Source of the DNA: Muscardinus avellanarius
Taxonomy: Eukaryota > Chordata > Mammalia > Rodentia > Gliridae
Assembly: GCA_963383645.1 (NCBI GenBank)
Contig: OY726560.1
Location: 68,511,023-68,575,022 of the forward strand
DNA length: 64,000 nucleotides
Direction: 5' to 3'
Shown: positions 31,876-43,914 of the stretch, in pieces
How positions within the stretch are numbered: the first letter of the stretch is position 1
Layout: each line of letters begins with the position of its first letter
Notes under the pieces: model-generated
Told to the model about the DNA's origin: nothing
Databases searched by the model: none
The model's input: the letters and a program-made list of their open reading frames with translations, nothing else
Program-made: the position numbers and the translations under genes

Positions 31876-33645
31876 TTTCACCTTTGATGTATTTAAGCTA
31901 GCAAGGCGCATGGAATGAATGTAATGCATTTATACTTGGTTCAACATTTTTTGGGTAAGTTCAGTTAAAGATCCACCTTACATGCAGGCTGTTTGTGATT
32001 TATAATCTATCACTGGGAAGCTGAAAGATAGTTTAGGGCTAAGTATGTGCTCGGTCCTTTCCCAATTCAAATGTTCAATGTATTATCAAAACACTGAGAA
32101 AGAAGATACCTCATGTTCAAATCTTCTGTAAATGCTATGAAGGACCAAGCATCCATCTTTCTCCAGTTAAATTGTAAATGTACAAGTAAACTATAAAAAA
32201 AAAATGCCAAACAGATGACCTTCCATAGATGACGTACACTCAGAATACTATTGATATTAATAGTGTCAGATGCTCTAAACACTTTTACATAAATATTAGA
32301 AGTTTTCTTCACAGTTCTAATTAAAAAAAAAAAAAACAGTTCACTAGATATTACTTGTTTGAAGTCATGTTCCGTTGGTGTTGTCACTGCAAGATGGCAC
32401 TTTTCTTAATGGTCTCAAACAACGTTTCTTGATTTTCTAAGGGCTCTCCTTTCTATTTTTTCTAATCCAGGGACAAAATAAAAATTCCAAAGGGGTAAAG
32501 CAAAAGAGGAAAAGCTACAAAAATCAGATTTGATTTTCCTACACTTTCCCCCTCCCAATTTCCAAGCAGCTAATCCCCTCTCAAAAAATACAATGGAACA
32601 GCTAGACATAAAGAAAAGGAGATAAAATTGGCCAGCCAGTACATTGTTCTTGCTAATCTGAACCATTTACATAAGGGTTAGAAGGCTTGTTTTATCATTT
32701 AAACAGACTTAAAAGCCTCTTTGCAAATGAGATTTAGTTCCTACAAAAGAATGAATTCAAGCTATTTGGTGAGTTTCTGCTAGACCAGCCCTGGGAGCTG
32801 ACTTGGCAATAACTAGAAGCTACTTCTTTGGCCACATACAGTATACTCAAAAATTGCTTCCAGCTGCCAAAACTGAAAAGCATCAAGCTGATTAAATTCT
32901 TTCCAGGAGGTGAACAGGATGAGGGACAGGTTAAAAGGCCAATGATATCAGATCTTAAACTGTACCTGGGCAAACTCTCTCTTTATGCAGGTGCTTTCAA
33001 GTGGCTTTGAACATTCAGAGCCTCTTGAATCTTCCTTTGAAAAGGAACAGAAGGGCAGACAGCAAATGAAATTCAGAGATCCAAAGGCTAGAAAAAGCCT
33101 CAAGCTGTGAAGTAAAGACAATTTAAACTCTTTGATTCATTGTTGGACTGAGTGGCATTGGGCATGAGGATAAACTGCATAGCTAACTCCCTTGCCAATG
33201 TTAATATAAAAGATAATTAGAAAAAAAAAGTTTCTTTACCACAGAGAAATATACTCTTTGCACCAAAATCTTAGATTTTAAAAACTGAGTTTGTGTATAC
33301 TATATCTATTACATGTTTTACCTGGCACACCTTGAACAGATATTCAGTGTGACCTTGGCCTGAGGCTCTGCAGAGTGAATCTGACGACCTTGGTTAAATT
33401 TGCTCCCAGAAGGTACCAGGGTTGTGACTCCCTCCATTCTTAAATCATCAAGATCCTCTGCAACAACACAATTACAGAGAAAAAAATATAAGTCTAGTAG
33501 AATTAAAAAGAAAAGTGCATATTTTCAGGCACCTGCCAGTAGTTTGATAGGTAAAATGTTATTTCATAGCTACCATTTGCAAAAATCTAACTTAATTAAT
33601 CATAACTTCATTTATTTTATAAATCACTTTTATATTTAGTTGGAG
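31876..33645. other. Repeat-poor segment, candidate conserved non-coding DNA
   Basis: I see no retroposon over about 1.7 kb. 32400-33130 looks least decayed: balanced composition and words such as 'TTTGCAAATGAGATTTAG' (octamer/homeodomain-like). Opposing frames at 32415-33010 show no domains. No exon call is made. Confidence 0.4.
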
Positions 33646-33649
33646 ACAA

Positions 33650-34415
33650 ATTACATGAGAAGATTTATGAAAAACCAAATGATGAGATATGGAAGATACA
33701 GGCTGACAATGGGTAGAACACATATGATCATAAACACAGATATACACCTCTCCTGTAACCTTATCCAGAGATGCCTCTGCAGCTATAAATTAAAATGATC
33801 AGGGCTTGGTTAATAACTGCCAGCTTTCCTGTATTTTTGTTTTGTTTTTCCTTTGCTTACAACTCAGTACCAATCAGATAAAGCCAAATATACTCCAAAA
33901 CCAATTACATAAATCGTCCACTTCTAATTAGCCTTCTTCCAGCTTCCCCATCCCTAAACCTCCACTCATAATATACTTAAAATCATCTTATTTTTTCCAT
34001 TCTTAATTTTTTTTCTTTACTCCAGGGGAGAACAACATTATACCTGGATATCCATGCCCTAGAAGGACACTGAAATTCGCTCCCATCTTTCCCAGGTTCT
34101 CAATCAAGACTTAAGATTTCAATTTCCCTTGTGATTCAGTTCTGTCAAAAATAAATTTCTATGGCCGGGCATGGTGGCGCACGCTTGTAATCCCCGCGCT
34201 TGGGAGGCAGAGACAGGAGGATCACGCAGGTTCGAAGCCAGCCACCGCGCGCGCTGGCTTAGGAGACCCTGTTTCCAAATAAAAATGTAAAAATAGGTCT
34301 GGGAGTGTAGCCCGGAGGTAGAAGGGCTTCCAGGAACCCCAGTACCACCAAAAAATAAAAAATAAAAATAATAAAAATAAATTTCTATGATGTTGTAAGA
34401 AAAAAACACATATTT
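33650..34415 (+). mobile_element. ERV 5' LTR, split by a SINE
   Basis: 'GCTTGGTTAATAACTGCCAG' and 'AAGCCAAATATACTCCAAAA' align in order with 40559 onward. AATAAA at about 34151 is followed by the SINE insertion. With the SINE removed the length is about 540 bp. The left edge is uncertain. Confidence 0.6.
34164..34372 (+). mobile_element. Young B1-dID-type SINE in ERV 5' LTR
   Basis: 'GCCGGGCATGGTGGCGCACG' to 'ACCCCAGTACCACC' with an AAT-rich tail. A perfect 17-bp target-site duplication lies at 34147-34163 and 34373-34389 and includes the LTR's AATAAA. A CGCGCGC run sits at the joint. Confidence 0.97.
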
Positions 34416-34894
34416 GAAAGCAGCTCAAAAAGGTAAATTACATTTTGCAAAAAGGGATCCTGCCACCCCTTAAGTCAGGTGTGCAGGAACAGCATGGCAA
34501 AAAACTGCTGGACATTTTTATTTCCAACATGGAACTTCTATGCTATGATCCTATTGGTGGGAACATCGCCTTACAATTTTTATGCCATTGGTTGAAGGAA
34601 TTGCCAGCTGGCACTTACAATTTTAAAGTAATGCTATCTTTACAAAGATACAAGCTGACATAAAGGTACACAATAGCAGCTGTACAAAGTGGAGCCTCAG
34701 TTGATCTATTCCTTTGTTAGAAAAGATCTAGTTATATTCTCACTGTGCTAATATGATATATACATAATCTACATTTTCATTCCAAGAACAAAGCCTATAA
34801 AAAGGAATACATTTATTTCCTTTCAACTCTAGCAAAGAAAAGACAAAATTTTAAAATATAAATTATAGTTTTGCAAAAATATAGTCCTTTATTA

Positions 34895-35126
34895 GCCGAG
34901 CATGGTGGCACACACTTGTAATCCTAGCACTTGGGAGGCTGAGACAGGAGGATCACACAGGTTCAAAGCCAGCCTCAGCTACTTAGTGAGGCTCTCAGCA
35001 ACTTGGTGAGACTCTGTTTCCAAATAAAGTATAAAATAGGTCTGGGGATATAGCCTGGAGGTAGAAAAGCCCCTGGGTTCCACTCCCAGTACCACCAAAA
35101 AAAAAAAAAAAGAGAGAGAGAAAAAT
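34895..35126 (+). mobile_element. B1-dID-type SINE, intermediate subfamily, in ERV
   Basis: 'GCCGAGCATGGTGGCACACA' to 'CACTCCCAGTACCACC', A-tail then AGAGAGAG. The long joint has 'CAGCTACTTAGTGAGGCTCT'. Target-site duplication ATATAGTCCTTTA at 34879-34891 and 35127-35139. Confidence 0.96.
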
Positions 35127-35149
35127 ATATAGTCCTTTAATGACATAAG

Positions 35150-35960
35150 CTACACAAGGAGGCGGCTCATTCTCTTCTGATTGACCAAAGGCTATAAATA
35201 TCCTAGACCCTTCACAAAACAATTGAAAGGATTTCTAGGCTTAAGTGGATGTTACAAATTTAAAATGAGTGTAAAATTTTCCAGAGATGATGACAACCCA
35301 GTCTAAAACATGAAGAAAGATACTCAACAGACTCCCTTCATAAGGAACTCCTTAGAAAGAGCCTTCTTGACTACTTATATGCCTAAACAATCTAGCGAAG
35401 CTCTTAGAGTTTGAACTCAACTTCATGGGAGTCATACAAAACTCATCACCTTGAGCCAGTTGTAAAGACTTAGTCTCTGGTTTACCAGCATAGCTGCCAC
35501 TTCAAAATGTAGTGTTTCTGCTAAAGTACTTACAGGCTCCTCTCTTGATTTCATGTTTTCTGGGGCAATACAGACACTACTGCTACTGAGCATGAGACAC
35601 AATACTTTTTAGCAGCAATTAACCTCTCATGAGCTGTTGCTAGTCTCTTCTTGTTTACTATTTACCACTGAAATACTCTGACTTTTGCCACTCTCCTGTC
35701 CCAACCAGAAGAATGGAACCTCATGACCTTCTTTCCACAGTTAAAGAACTTATATTTCATTCATTTTTTTCACTTAAGGATTCCCATTTGTAAACCTTGA
35801 CTCAATATTATATGTTGATGGGTCATACTTCAAAATTGAAACTAGAGTTTATCAAGCAAGATATGCTAGTGATGGGGCACCAAAAAAGTGTGGGTAGCCC
35901 TTTGACATGCTAAGTTAGAGAAACCATTTTATAACTAAGGTGTCTCTGTCCCTCCCCTCT
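35150..35960 (+). pseudogene. ERV pol remnant: end of RT and RNase H
   Basis: Near 35215-35265 the frame reads an F-L-G-L-S-G motif typical of the stretch after the retroviral RT palm. Near 35805-35830 a Y-V-D-G-S motif marks the start of RNase H, where an aspartate metal ligand sits. Between them the reading frame changes repeatedly. This would have been pol, which copies genomic RNA into DNA. It is non-functional. Confidence 0.7.
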
Positions 35961-36499
35961 CCTTGTTAATGTTTGATGACTTTCTCTAAAGAAGCATAGG
36001 AGAAGGCTTTCTGAAGTCCCCTTACCTGACCAAGGGAAGTTCTCTTTCCAGAGAGGATGCAATTGTCGTAAAATTTAATTAACCAGGAAGGATAACCTCA
36101 GGGAAGAAGGCAAAAAGAAATAATAACAACTAGAGTCCAAATGAATTTTGTCACAGACATTGTCTTTTGGTTGAGATTATTTATCTCCCCGCAAAATCAT
36201 TTTTATTATTCCTCAAGGTTGCTCATACACTTTCATTTCACTCTTCCCTATGAAGAGATTATATAAGTTTCTGATTCTTTGTGGGTTTTTCAATAATTAC
36301 CATCCTGTGATGCTGCTATGCAAATTAGTAAATCCATATGCTTTTTCACTTGCTAATCTGCCTATTGTCAAGTTTATTTCAGTGAGCCTCCAGAAGGCAT
36401 GGGAGGAGAGGAATTTCCCTTGAACCTCTACTATCACTAATTTAAGCTGCAGGTAGCTCTATCTGAAGTAAAATCATCCCAGATTTCAGGACTATTGTA

Positions 36500-37980
36500 T
36501 TTATTTCAGCTTACTAACTGTTATGGTTTGGGGAAATTATTCCCAGGGACTTCTGTTAGGCTCCTGGAAACTGTTCCCATAAACATAGGTTCTTGTCCAG
36601 ACTTAGGATGGAAATGCACTAGTCCAAACTCTTGCCAAAAACTTAAATGAGTTTATTATTATAAATATAGAAATAAAGAAGACAGCTACAGCCCTGTACT
36701 ACCATGGGATAGTATGGGGGGTAGCCTGAAACGAAGTCACCAGAGTTCAAAATATAAAACAGCATTTACAGATACAAAACCCCCATCTTGTTCTACCATG
36801 TAATCCTATGACCTAGATGTAAGTCTGCCCCTTAACTCCATGCAGACCTCTTTTGTTATACTTATGGGGATTTCTGGCCTGACAAAAAACCCTTCCTGCC
36901 TAACTGCAGGTATAAGCCTAGGTTTCTTTTGTTACGAGCAGAACGATTTACAAGGTCAGGGCTACCTTTCACAAACATCAATACCCTCCTCCCATACTCT
37001 TGAGGAATTCTTATTTAAACCTGCTTTTAGAATGTGAAAGTCCTAGGTCCCAACTCCTCTATCCACTTCCTAATTACTTTTAGTGATGGTACTTTGCATT
37101 ATAACAGCTCCTTGAATGCCTGACAGTAACTAGCTCCTAACTGCTTTTCTTTTTTAAAGATCTGAACTCCACTTTCTATAAACGGATTTTTGAAATATAT
37201 ATTAATAACCAAAACTTTTTCGAATCATTTTAGGCCATTTCCTAATACTGGTACACTAACTATCCAAAGACTCAGAGTAAATATATGCAAAATACTTTTT
37301 TAACCATAACTTTGGAATGCTTTGGAAACAAGAAACTTCTCAGATCCACTGAAACTTTCATTCAGAAGCAGACAAGATGTATAAGACAATTTTATATTTA
37401 CTCTTGCTTTATAAAGAGATAGCTAGCTATTATAAAGATTGGGGCTCATCAAATAAAAGTAAAATGGAACTGAAGAAAAATGCTTCAGCAAATAATTGCC
37501 AAATAGTCTTTACCAAGGTTGTGATCTTGTTTAAAATCTCAAAGAATAAATTCCTGAAGTAACTCAAAAACAGCATTGTAAACTATAAACATTTAGCTCA
37601 TGATTCTAAAAATAAAAATTTAAAAATATGATATTATTTTCATTCAGAAGATCTTGGTGGCACCAGATTGTTTCAGATGGATACTAATTAGTTTCTCTAG
37701 GAAATTACTTATCATAGTACAGGAAATTGCTTATATTCATAAATCAATATGGCTGAAGAAACTTTAAAAAGACAGGTAAGGTAATTTTTGAGTTATATGT
37801 CACTCATTTGTCAACAACATAATTCTGGAAAAACTGTAGAAGTTACATAGGCCAGGAACTAAAGCTTTAAAGGCCTTTTGAACACCTACCAATGAATTTT
37901 TTACAGCTTCCATCCTTCATGGAATTTTAATGTTTTAGATATTATATATGTACTTTTAAGATGGGTTGAAACAATTGTGT
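36500..37980. other. ERV interior without recognisable coding remnant
   Basis: Between RNase H and the integrase remnants. The frame at 36840-37037 shows no retroviral motif. It may contain an unrecognised insertion, because the RNase H to integrase distance is about 1 kb longer than in usual pol genes. Confidence 0.4.
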
Positions 37981-38019
37981 GCCAAAAATCTATAGTCTTT
38001 ACAGTCTCTAAATATCTCT

Positions 38020-38600
38020 AAATAACTGCTTTATTTTGTTTCCAGCCTTGGGAATACAAACTTTATATCAAGTGGCCAAGGCACATATTTCACAAGAAAC
38101 ACAAAAGAACCATATACCATATTCGAAACCATGCTGCTCCTACCACCTACATTCTTCTGGAAGAGTGGAATCAATGCTATCCTTGAAATAAAATTAATAA
38201 AACTGTCAGAAACACATGAGCATCTATAGTCAAAACTACTATCATTTGGCCTATTGGCAGTATGGTCTATATTCTTTGGGAAAAATTGTTTTCTATGAAG
38301 TGATAATTGCTTCAAAGACCTATGTGTCTTAGGACTTCATCTATGACGCTGTACTCAGCTTTGCTTACATAACCATGGCAAAATATTACAAGAGAGCCAT
38401 ATATTATACCTAGTCCTGCCAACAGGTTAAGGCTGTGCTCCCAAAATATTTTAAAGAGCTTTGTCATGATATCTAACCATGAGATATATTGAAGAAAAAG
38501 TGTTCTAAAACCTCATTGGAAAGATCATCAGATATTGTTAGCAACTAAGAGAGGAGTAAAAGCACCTGTGGTAAATCCTCAAAATTAATAACTAAAACAA
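38020..38600 (+). pseudogene. ERV integrase remnant
   Basis: At 38060-38160 frameshifted pieces resemble the integrase core around the second and third acidic residues, including an S-S-G-R-V-E-like motif near 38152. At 38490-38580 a single frame carries an L-K-P-H-W-K motif followed by L-L-A-T, matching the C-terminal domain layout of gammaretroviral integrases. Stops and shifts separate the pieces. Confidence 0.65.
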
Positions 38601-38999
38601 TCCAGAATCAACAAAATTAGGAACCTATTCTAACAGAGATATCAAACTGAGGATTCTCAGGAATGCTTCAAAAGCAGTTCATCTTCACAGTAGATAGATG
38701 GCCCAAGACCTTCTAAGCAAGTTGATGATCTCTGACAGTGGACAGCATCTGCCGAAAATATTGACCAAATTTCTCTAATTCCTACTTCCTTCTACTGCTT
38801 AATTATTCATTTTTATTATTCTCATTTTCTATTGATCACAAGTTGTCATTCACTCACAATGGCACTTCTCTCTTTCATACCATTTTTATGAAAATTGTTA
38901 GATCAAAACCTAATCATGTTCAAACCCCAATTTCAGATTATTCCAAATAATAACTCTCAAGCTTACTGATTACCGACTATTCAATCTCTAACCAGATCT

Positions 39000-39810
39000 C
39001 CATGATAAAAAATAAATGAACAAACAAACAACCAAATACCCCTGTGAAAAATTTCAGTTTCATCAATTTGAGATGATAGGGATATATAGATGGTGGCATT
39101 TCTATTTGCACCTACATGGACAAATGTCCTTATATGAATCAACCTGTTACTTTGGTTTCTGTCTCTCACAGAAAAAGTATGAGTCTAGTCACTGTAATCT
39201 AGGAAATTTCCAATTTGAATTCAACAATCTTAGTGGGATAATGAGCCAATTACTTTCTACCTGGAAGAGAGTAATGGAGATTCAAATCTGATCTCCTAAA
39301 TAATTGCTTTTTTCCTAGATCCCCATGTGTTCCAATCAGATGCTACTTGCTTTGAAGCCAGGATGGCTAGTTCTGCTTGCTTTAGAGTAATGTCTCATGC
39401 ACTTTGGAAATAGTATTGAAACCTTATCTATACATGGACACCTTAATGCTATATACCATCATGACTGGAGATTTCAATTCAGATGTAAGCTCCAAAATAA
39501 GAACACTTTGATTATTTAGACTCTGTACTTAGGAGAGTTAACTAATTCATTGTTTATACAAGTAATTAAAGTATTTTCCAAAAATAGGAATCATAGACAC
39601 AAGACTGAAAGATCTGTATAACTAACTGTGGCAGAAGGTATTAATGATATTATCCTTACTATAGATGGAATATACATCCATCTCAACTTGTCAGTGGCAA
39701 GAATAATGGTGGATCATCACATTATTCTAGATATTTTGCTCACTAGTCATGGTAGAATCTGTGACATTGCCAGTCCTTCTTATTATACTTGAATAAATGG
39801 AGGTAAGAGA
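39000..39810 (+). pseudogene. ERV envelope remnant
   Basis: 39690-39800 resembles the transmembrane-subunit ectodomain of class I envelopes: a heptad-like stretch, then an L-D-I-L-L motif and G-R-I-C, where a cysteine-rich turn is expected. A stop sits just beyond. The open frame at 39016-39291 lies where the surface subunit would be, but I cannot match it. It cannot encode an envelope. Confidence 0.5.
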
Positions 39811-39938
39811 GAAAAGTCTTTATGTTTCCTTAAGGAAAAGGCTACTTGGCAATCTAAGTTTGGTACTTGTTACCTATGAGATTTGTTCTTTAAACATGGA
39901 CTGAACAATTGAAATTTTGGGTTTTCAAGTATCATAAA

Positions 39939-39940
<2 letters not shown>

Positions 39941-39984
<44 letters not shown>
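39941..39984. repeat. (GT)22 microsatellite
   Basis: Perfect GT run directly upstream of an antisense SINE, that is, at the SINE's 3' tail. Confidence 0.97.
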
Positions 39985-39985
<1 letters not shown>

Positions 39986-40222
39986 GTTAGAGATTTGAAT
40001 TCAGGGCCTTGCATATGATAGACAAGCATTCTACCACTGACTTACATCCTTAGCCCTTTTTATTTTATTTTTAGGCAGGATCTCACTAAGTCACTTAAGT
40101 TTGTGATCGCAACTTGTCAGTGGCAAGAGTAGTGGTGATCTTTCTACCATGATCTTATGATCTTTCTACCTCAATTTCCAGGGTAGCTGAATTTATAGCC
40201 CTGCACCATCACAGTGCCGTGA
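39985..40222 (-). mobile_element. Old SINE, antisense, with foreign block inside
   Basis: ID half 'GAATTCAGGGCCTTGCATAT', 'CTACCACTGACTTACATCCT'. B1 half 'CAGGATCTCACTAAGTCACT' and 'CCAGGGTAGCTGAATTTATA'. Between the B1 parts lies a block (40110-40140) that nearly duplicates ERV sequence at 39684-39715, plus a period-22 duplication of TGATCTTTCTACC (40136 and 40158). Confidence 0.8.
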
Positions 40223-40425
40223 GTAAACTTGAAATCACATTTGTATTTTGTCATAGGGATTATAATGCTGGTCCACTGAATTCTATAAAAAATCTCAAAT
40301 GTTTCAATGTGGCCCAAAAAATGGTACAATAAAAATGAACAAGATCTTGTGATACAATTGACTGTGAAGATAAATGAACAATCAGGATCGGGACCACTAA
40401 CCTTAGCTCGCAGCTCATCTCTTGC

Positions 40426-40449
40426 AGGGGAGAGGATAATAAAAAAAAT
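40426..40449 (+). promoter_or_regulatory. ERV polypurine tract
   Basis: A purine run, AGGGGAGAGGATAATAAAAA, stands just before the 3' LTR start. In retroviruses this primes plus-strand DNA synthesis. Two T interruptions make it imperfect. Confidence 0.55.
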
Positions 40450-40890
40450 AGACTGAGAAACCAACACTCAATGTATAAACAGACACCGTGCAGAATATGT
40501 ATGACACCATAACACTGACCAATCATATCTGAAGAAATTAGTCCCAAACATTCAGGACTTGGTTAATAAATGCTAGTTTCCCTTCTTTCACCCTGATTTT
40601 CAATGCAGAACTAACCAAAAGCCAAATGTGCTCCCCAAAACAATTATGTAAGATAATCTGTTTCTTTAGCCTGACTCTAGGCTTCACTTGCCAAAATAAT
40701 TTCAATCCGAACATACTGTGAGTCTTCCTTCTCTTTCATTTTAAAGCATTCCTACTCTCTCTGCCTTTCTTTGAGTCTGACAACTCCAAGGGAGAGTGAC
40801 TGACTTCCATGTGACTACAAACTCTGAATAAATAGATATTTACTGCTGTTCTCATGTACATGGTCTTCCTTTATTTCCTCAATGACAACA
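40450..40890 (+). mobile_element. ERV 3' LTR
   Basis: It begins near 'GACTGAGAAACCAACACTCA', shares ordered words with the 5' LTR ('ACTTGGTTAATAAATGCTAG', 'AAGCCAAATGTGCTCCCCAA') and has AATAAA near 40828. The divergence between the two LTRs indicates an old insertion. Confidence 0.6.
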
Positions 40891-41327
40891 TTTAAATATC
40901 TAAAAGGCTGTCATATAGAATAAACATTAGAGTTCTCTTTATGGCTCCAGAGAAGGAATGGGTCTTACTTAGGAAAGGGAAGTATGTTTCTGGGTGAATA
41001 TAATATCTTTTTATCACTTATACTAATTCAAAGGCATATTAGACACTATCATTTAGGATATGACCATCCTATCCCTGGACATGTCTAAAGCAGGAGCTGT
41101 CTATTTGTTTATGGTGGATGATTTAGAATGTTGCAGAAGTCTTAAACTACATGGCTTAACCCAAATCTATGCTTCTCATATATTCACAGTACAATTCTAT
41201 GGTGGATTTAGGGTAGATCTGATGCTGTTATAAAAAGGAAATTGAATGTGTAAAAGATTATTTAAATAAAAACGCTTTGGGGAAACACATTTTCATGAAT
41301 AGACCTAAAAACTTCCTTCCTTATTTG
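40891..41327. other. No gene or clear repeat
   Basis: AT-rich unique-looking sequence between the ERV and the next SINE. Confidence 0.4.
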
Positions 41328-41512
41328 TGTGTGTGTATTATACTAGAGATTGAACCCCAGAAGCATTCTACACCTCTCAGCTCTATTTTATTTTAAAACA
41401 GTGCGTCACTAAGTTGCTGCAGGCCTAAGTTGCCAAGGTTGGCTTTGAACTTGTGATACTCCTGTCTCGGCCCCAAATACTCAGGTTATAGGTGCATGTC
41501 ACCACACCCAGT
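41328..41512 (-). mobile_element. B1-dID-type SINE, antisense, old, short (GT)n tail
   Basis: 'TGTGTGTGTATTATACTAGA', 'GATTGAACCCCAGAAGCATT', 'GTCACTAAGTTGCTGCAGGC' and 'CATGTCACCACACCCAG'. Confidence 0.88.
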
Positions 41513-43234
41513 TTGATTTTAATTTTAGAGCAAAAATGAAGTGAAGACTGAGTTAATTTTCATTCTGATCGGGATAAATAATGTGGTTCATCCTGGTGTA
41601 AGTAGTTCAGACATATATCCACTCATTACCTTTGAGGACATGTTCAAATGCTAACACTGTCAACTATCTACCTACCCTTACAATATTGCTCTATTAATAA
41701 GACATAGAATAGTGGTGTGGTAATTTCTAAGCATTTCCAGATTGCTTATCTTATGTAGGGAAGGTAATAAGATACAAATTTTGTGACTACATCTGCCAAA
41801 GCTCTACCTGCCATAGCTCTCCTTTCATGGGAAAACTTAAGGAGAGTACCTAGAGAGTTTTCTTGAATATTCTTTAGTCACTCCCCATACCTGTCGGGAT
41901 ATCCTCTCCTTTCCATCTTAGAATAACTATCATAGTGTGGGAGAAAAGAGAATCTTATTGTAAGATGCCTCTGAAATTCATTTTTTGGTTCCTTGAAGCC
42001 TTTATAGTGCTGTAAGCTATGAAATTGCTTCAATAACTGCCATGGCTTAGAAATTATCAGAAGCCACTGTGCTGGTGACAACAGTGAAATTGGTCCCTAC
42101 AATCTTTGGAGAGTACTCACTGAGAAATATCCATTCATTATGTCTTTCTTTACCAATATTTGTCCTTTTGAGGAAAGTCAACAAGCTTCTAATATCTATT
42201 GAGTACTAATCAAGCTCTAAGAGCTGATATAGCCATAAAGAATCTAATTCAGTCTTGATAGAATACTGATAATTTATGTTTATTTTACAAAGAACAAAAA
42301 CAAAATAAAAATCTAGGTCTCACTCGCCCCATTTCCTTAACAACTTTATTAAAGGAAGCAGTTATCCAGGATTAAATAACCAAGAGAAAGAAACAGAAAT
42401 GCCTGTACTTGGAAAATTTTGGATATATTGAAAGAGAAGGAGAAAAAAAAAACAACAAAATTTGAGTAAGATTCTGTCCAAACACTTCAATACTGGATAA
42501 ATCAAGGGAGGAAATTCCAGGAACATTTTAATATAAAAAACTTAAAAAATTTTGAACATCAGTAGTTTTAAAGGAGTTACAAATATGCTTTTCTGGCATG
42601 TTGATGATTTGGAGTTAAAGGCACTTGAAAAACGGCAAGTTTAAGATCACTCTGAAATTTATTTTGTTTCTTAGAAGCAAAAGATGAAATTCCCATGATT
42701 CCCATGTGAAATATTTTTCCCTGTACTAGAAAAAATAATAAAATTGTGATAATCAAGGACAAGCATTTGAGAATGAGAGACCTCTAGACAGACTGTGCTA
42801 AAATAGCTCTTATTTTTAAGTGTTCATAACAATTTTTCAGTGCTTCATGTTTCAGCATTCTTTGTCTGATTCAGTATATAACAATTGAATTTGTTTCTTG
42901 GGTCTTCATTTCTTATCAGGCTCCCATGCCAAATAAAAGTTGTGTTAAATAAATTTATGTGATTTTCTCCAGCTAATTTATTATGTCAATTTAATTTCCA
43001 AGCATAACCAAAAAATAAATAAGAAATAGCAAAAATATAAAACACCTAAAAGTTGAAATTTTACCTCTCCTACAATATCAGAGCTTTTATTTACTCTTTA
43101 TTTTTTCTTTCTTCATTTCTCCTGCCTTCCTTTCTCAATTCTATAATTACTTAACTCTTTTCCTGATGAGAAAAAAATGTGTAGTCTTCCTGTCATGTTC
43201 ATTTAATTTTACACAAACATGATCTTTGAGGCTC
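41513..43234. other. No gene or clear repeat
   Basis: About 1.7 kb of AT-rich sequence. Short frames such as 41878-42081 and 42577-42762 on the minus strand have no domain features. Confidence 0.4.
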
Positions 43235-43645
43235 GTTTTCATCAACATTTTCAACTGCTGTGACCAAAAGTATCTGACACGCACAACTTAAAGGAGGCAA
43301 GGTCTATTGGAGGCTCCTGGTTTCAGCCCATGGTTGGCCACCCCATGGGGGAGGGATGCCGCCTTCACATCATGGTGGCCCAAGCAGAAAACAAGACAGG
43401 AAGTGACCAGGGACAGTTACCTTTCTCAAGGCCACAACCCAGTGATCTGTCTCTTCCAGCCATGTCCCACCTGCCTAACTTATCACTCAGTAAATCCATT
43501 CAAATGATTAATACTTCGTTTGATTAATCCACTAATGAGAGCAGATCCCTGATTTAATTATTTCACCTGTAATTATTCCTGCCCTGGGGGTGCTTTTAAC
43601 ACATGAGCTTTGGGGGGAACATTCTAAACCCAAAGTACAACAAGG
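43235..43645 (-). mobile_element. Solitary LTR-like element, antisense (MaLR type)
   Basis: 'CAACTGCTGTGACCAAAAGT', 'ATCTGACACGCACAACTTAA', 'GTCTCTTCCAGCCATGTCCC', 'CACCTGCCTAACTTATCACT' and 'TTTAACACATGAGCTTTGGG' share word order with 46073-46505 and 5176-5530. Frames at 43307-43527 are LTR translation. Confidence 0.72.
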
Positions 43646-43696
43646 CTGAAGCAAACCTGACTGTGAAAATAAAATATAAAAATCGTTCTTGGAGGG

Positions 43697-43911
43697 TTTT
43701 TTTGTTTCGTTTTGTTTTGTTTGTGGTACTGGGGATGAAACCCAGAGGCATTCTACCTCCAAGCTACACCCCCAGCCCTATTTTTTATTCTTTATTTTGA
43801 AACAGGGCCTCACTGAGTTGCAAAGGGCCTCACTAATTAGTAGCTGGGGCTAGCCACAAACTGGGATCCTCCTATCTCAGCCTTCCAAATGCTGAGATTA
43901 CCCCCAGCTTG
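43697..43911 (-). mobile_element. B1-dID-type SINE, antisense, old
   Basis: (GTTTT)n tail, 'TGGTACTGGGGATGAAACCC', 'TCCAAGCTACACCCCCAGCC', 'GAGTTGCAAAGGGCCTCACT' and 'GATCCTCCTATCTCAGCCTT'. The outer B1 end is shortened. Confidence 0.92.
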
Positions 43912-43914
43912 GAG

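Larger units (their letters stand above)
33650..40890 (+). mobile_element. Decayed endogenous retrovirus with paired LTRs
   Basis: A 5' LTR-like segment (33650 to about 34415), internal sequence with pol and env remnants, a polypurine tract (40426-40449) and a 3' LTR-like segment (40450-40890) lie in the expected order. The LTRs share 'CTTGGTTAATAA', 'AAGCCAAAT.T.CTCC.', 'CAATTA.(A/G)TAA' and a late AATAAA. Integrase and envelope remnants suggest a gammaretrovirus-like (class I) relative. gag, protease and most of RT are missing or unrecognisable, and many stops and frameshifts are present. SINEs inserted at 34164 and 34895. Confidence 0.7.

Noticed and set aside
35150..39810. ERV pol/env as a possibly domesticated host gene
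   Set aside because: Frames are broken repeatedly by stops and shifts across all recognisable domains. No long open frame remains.
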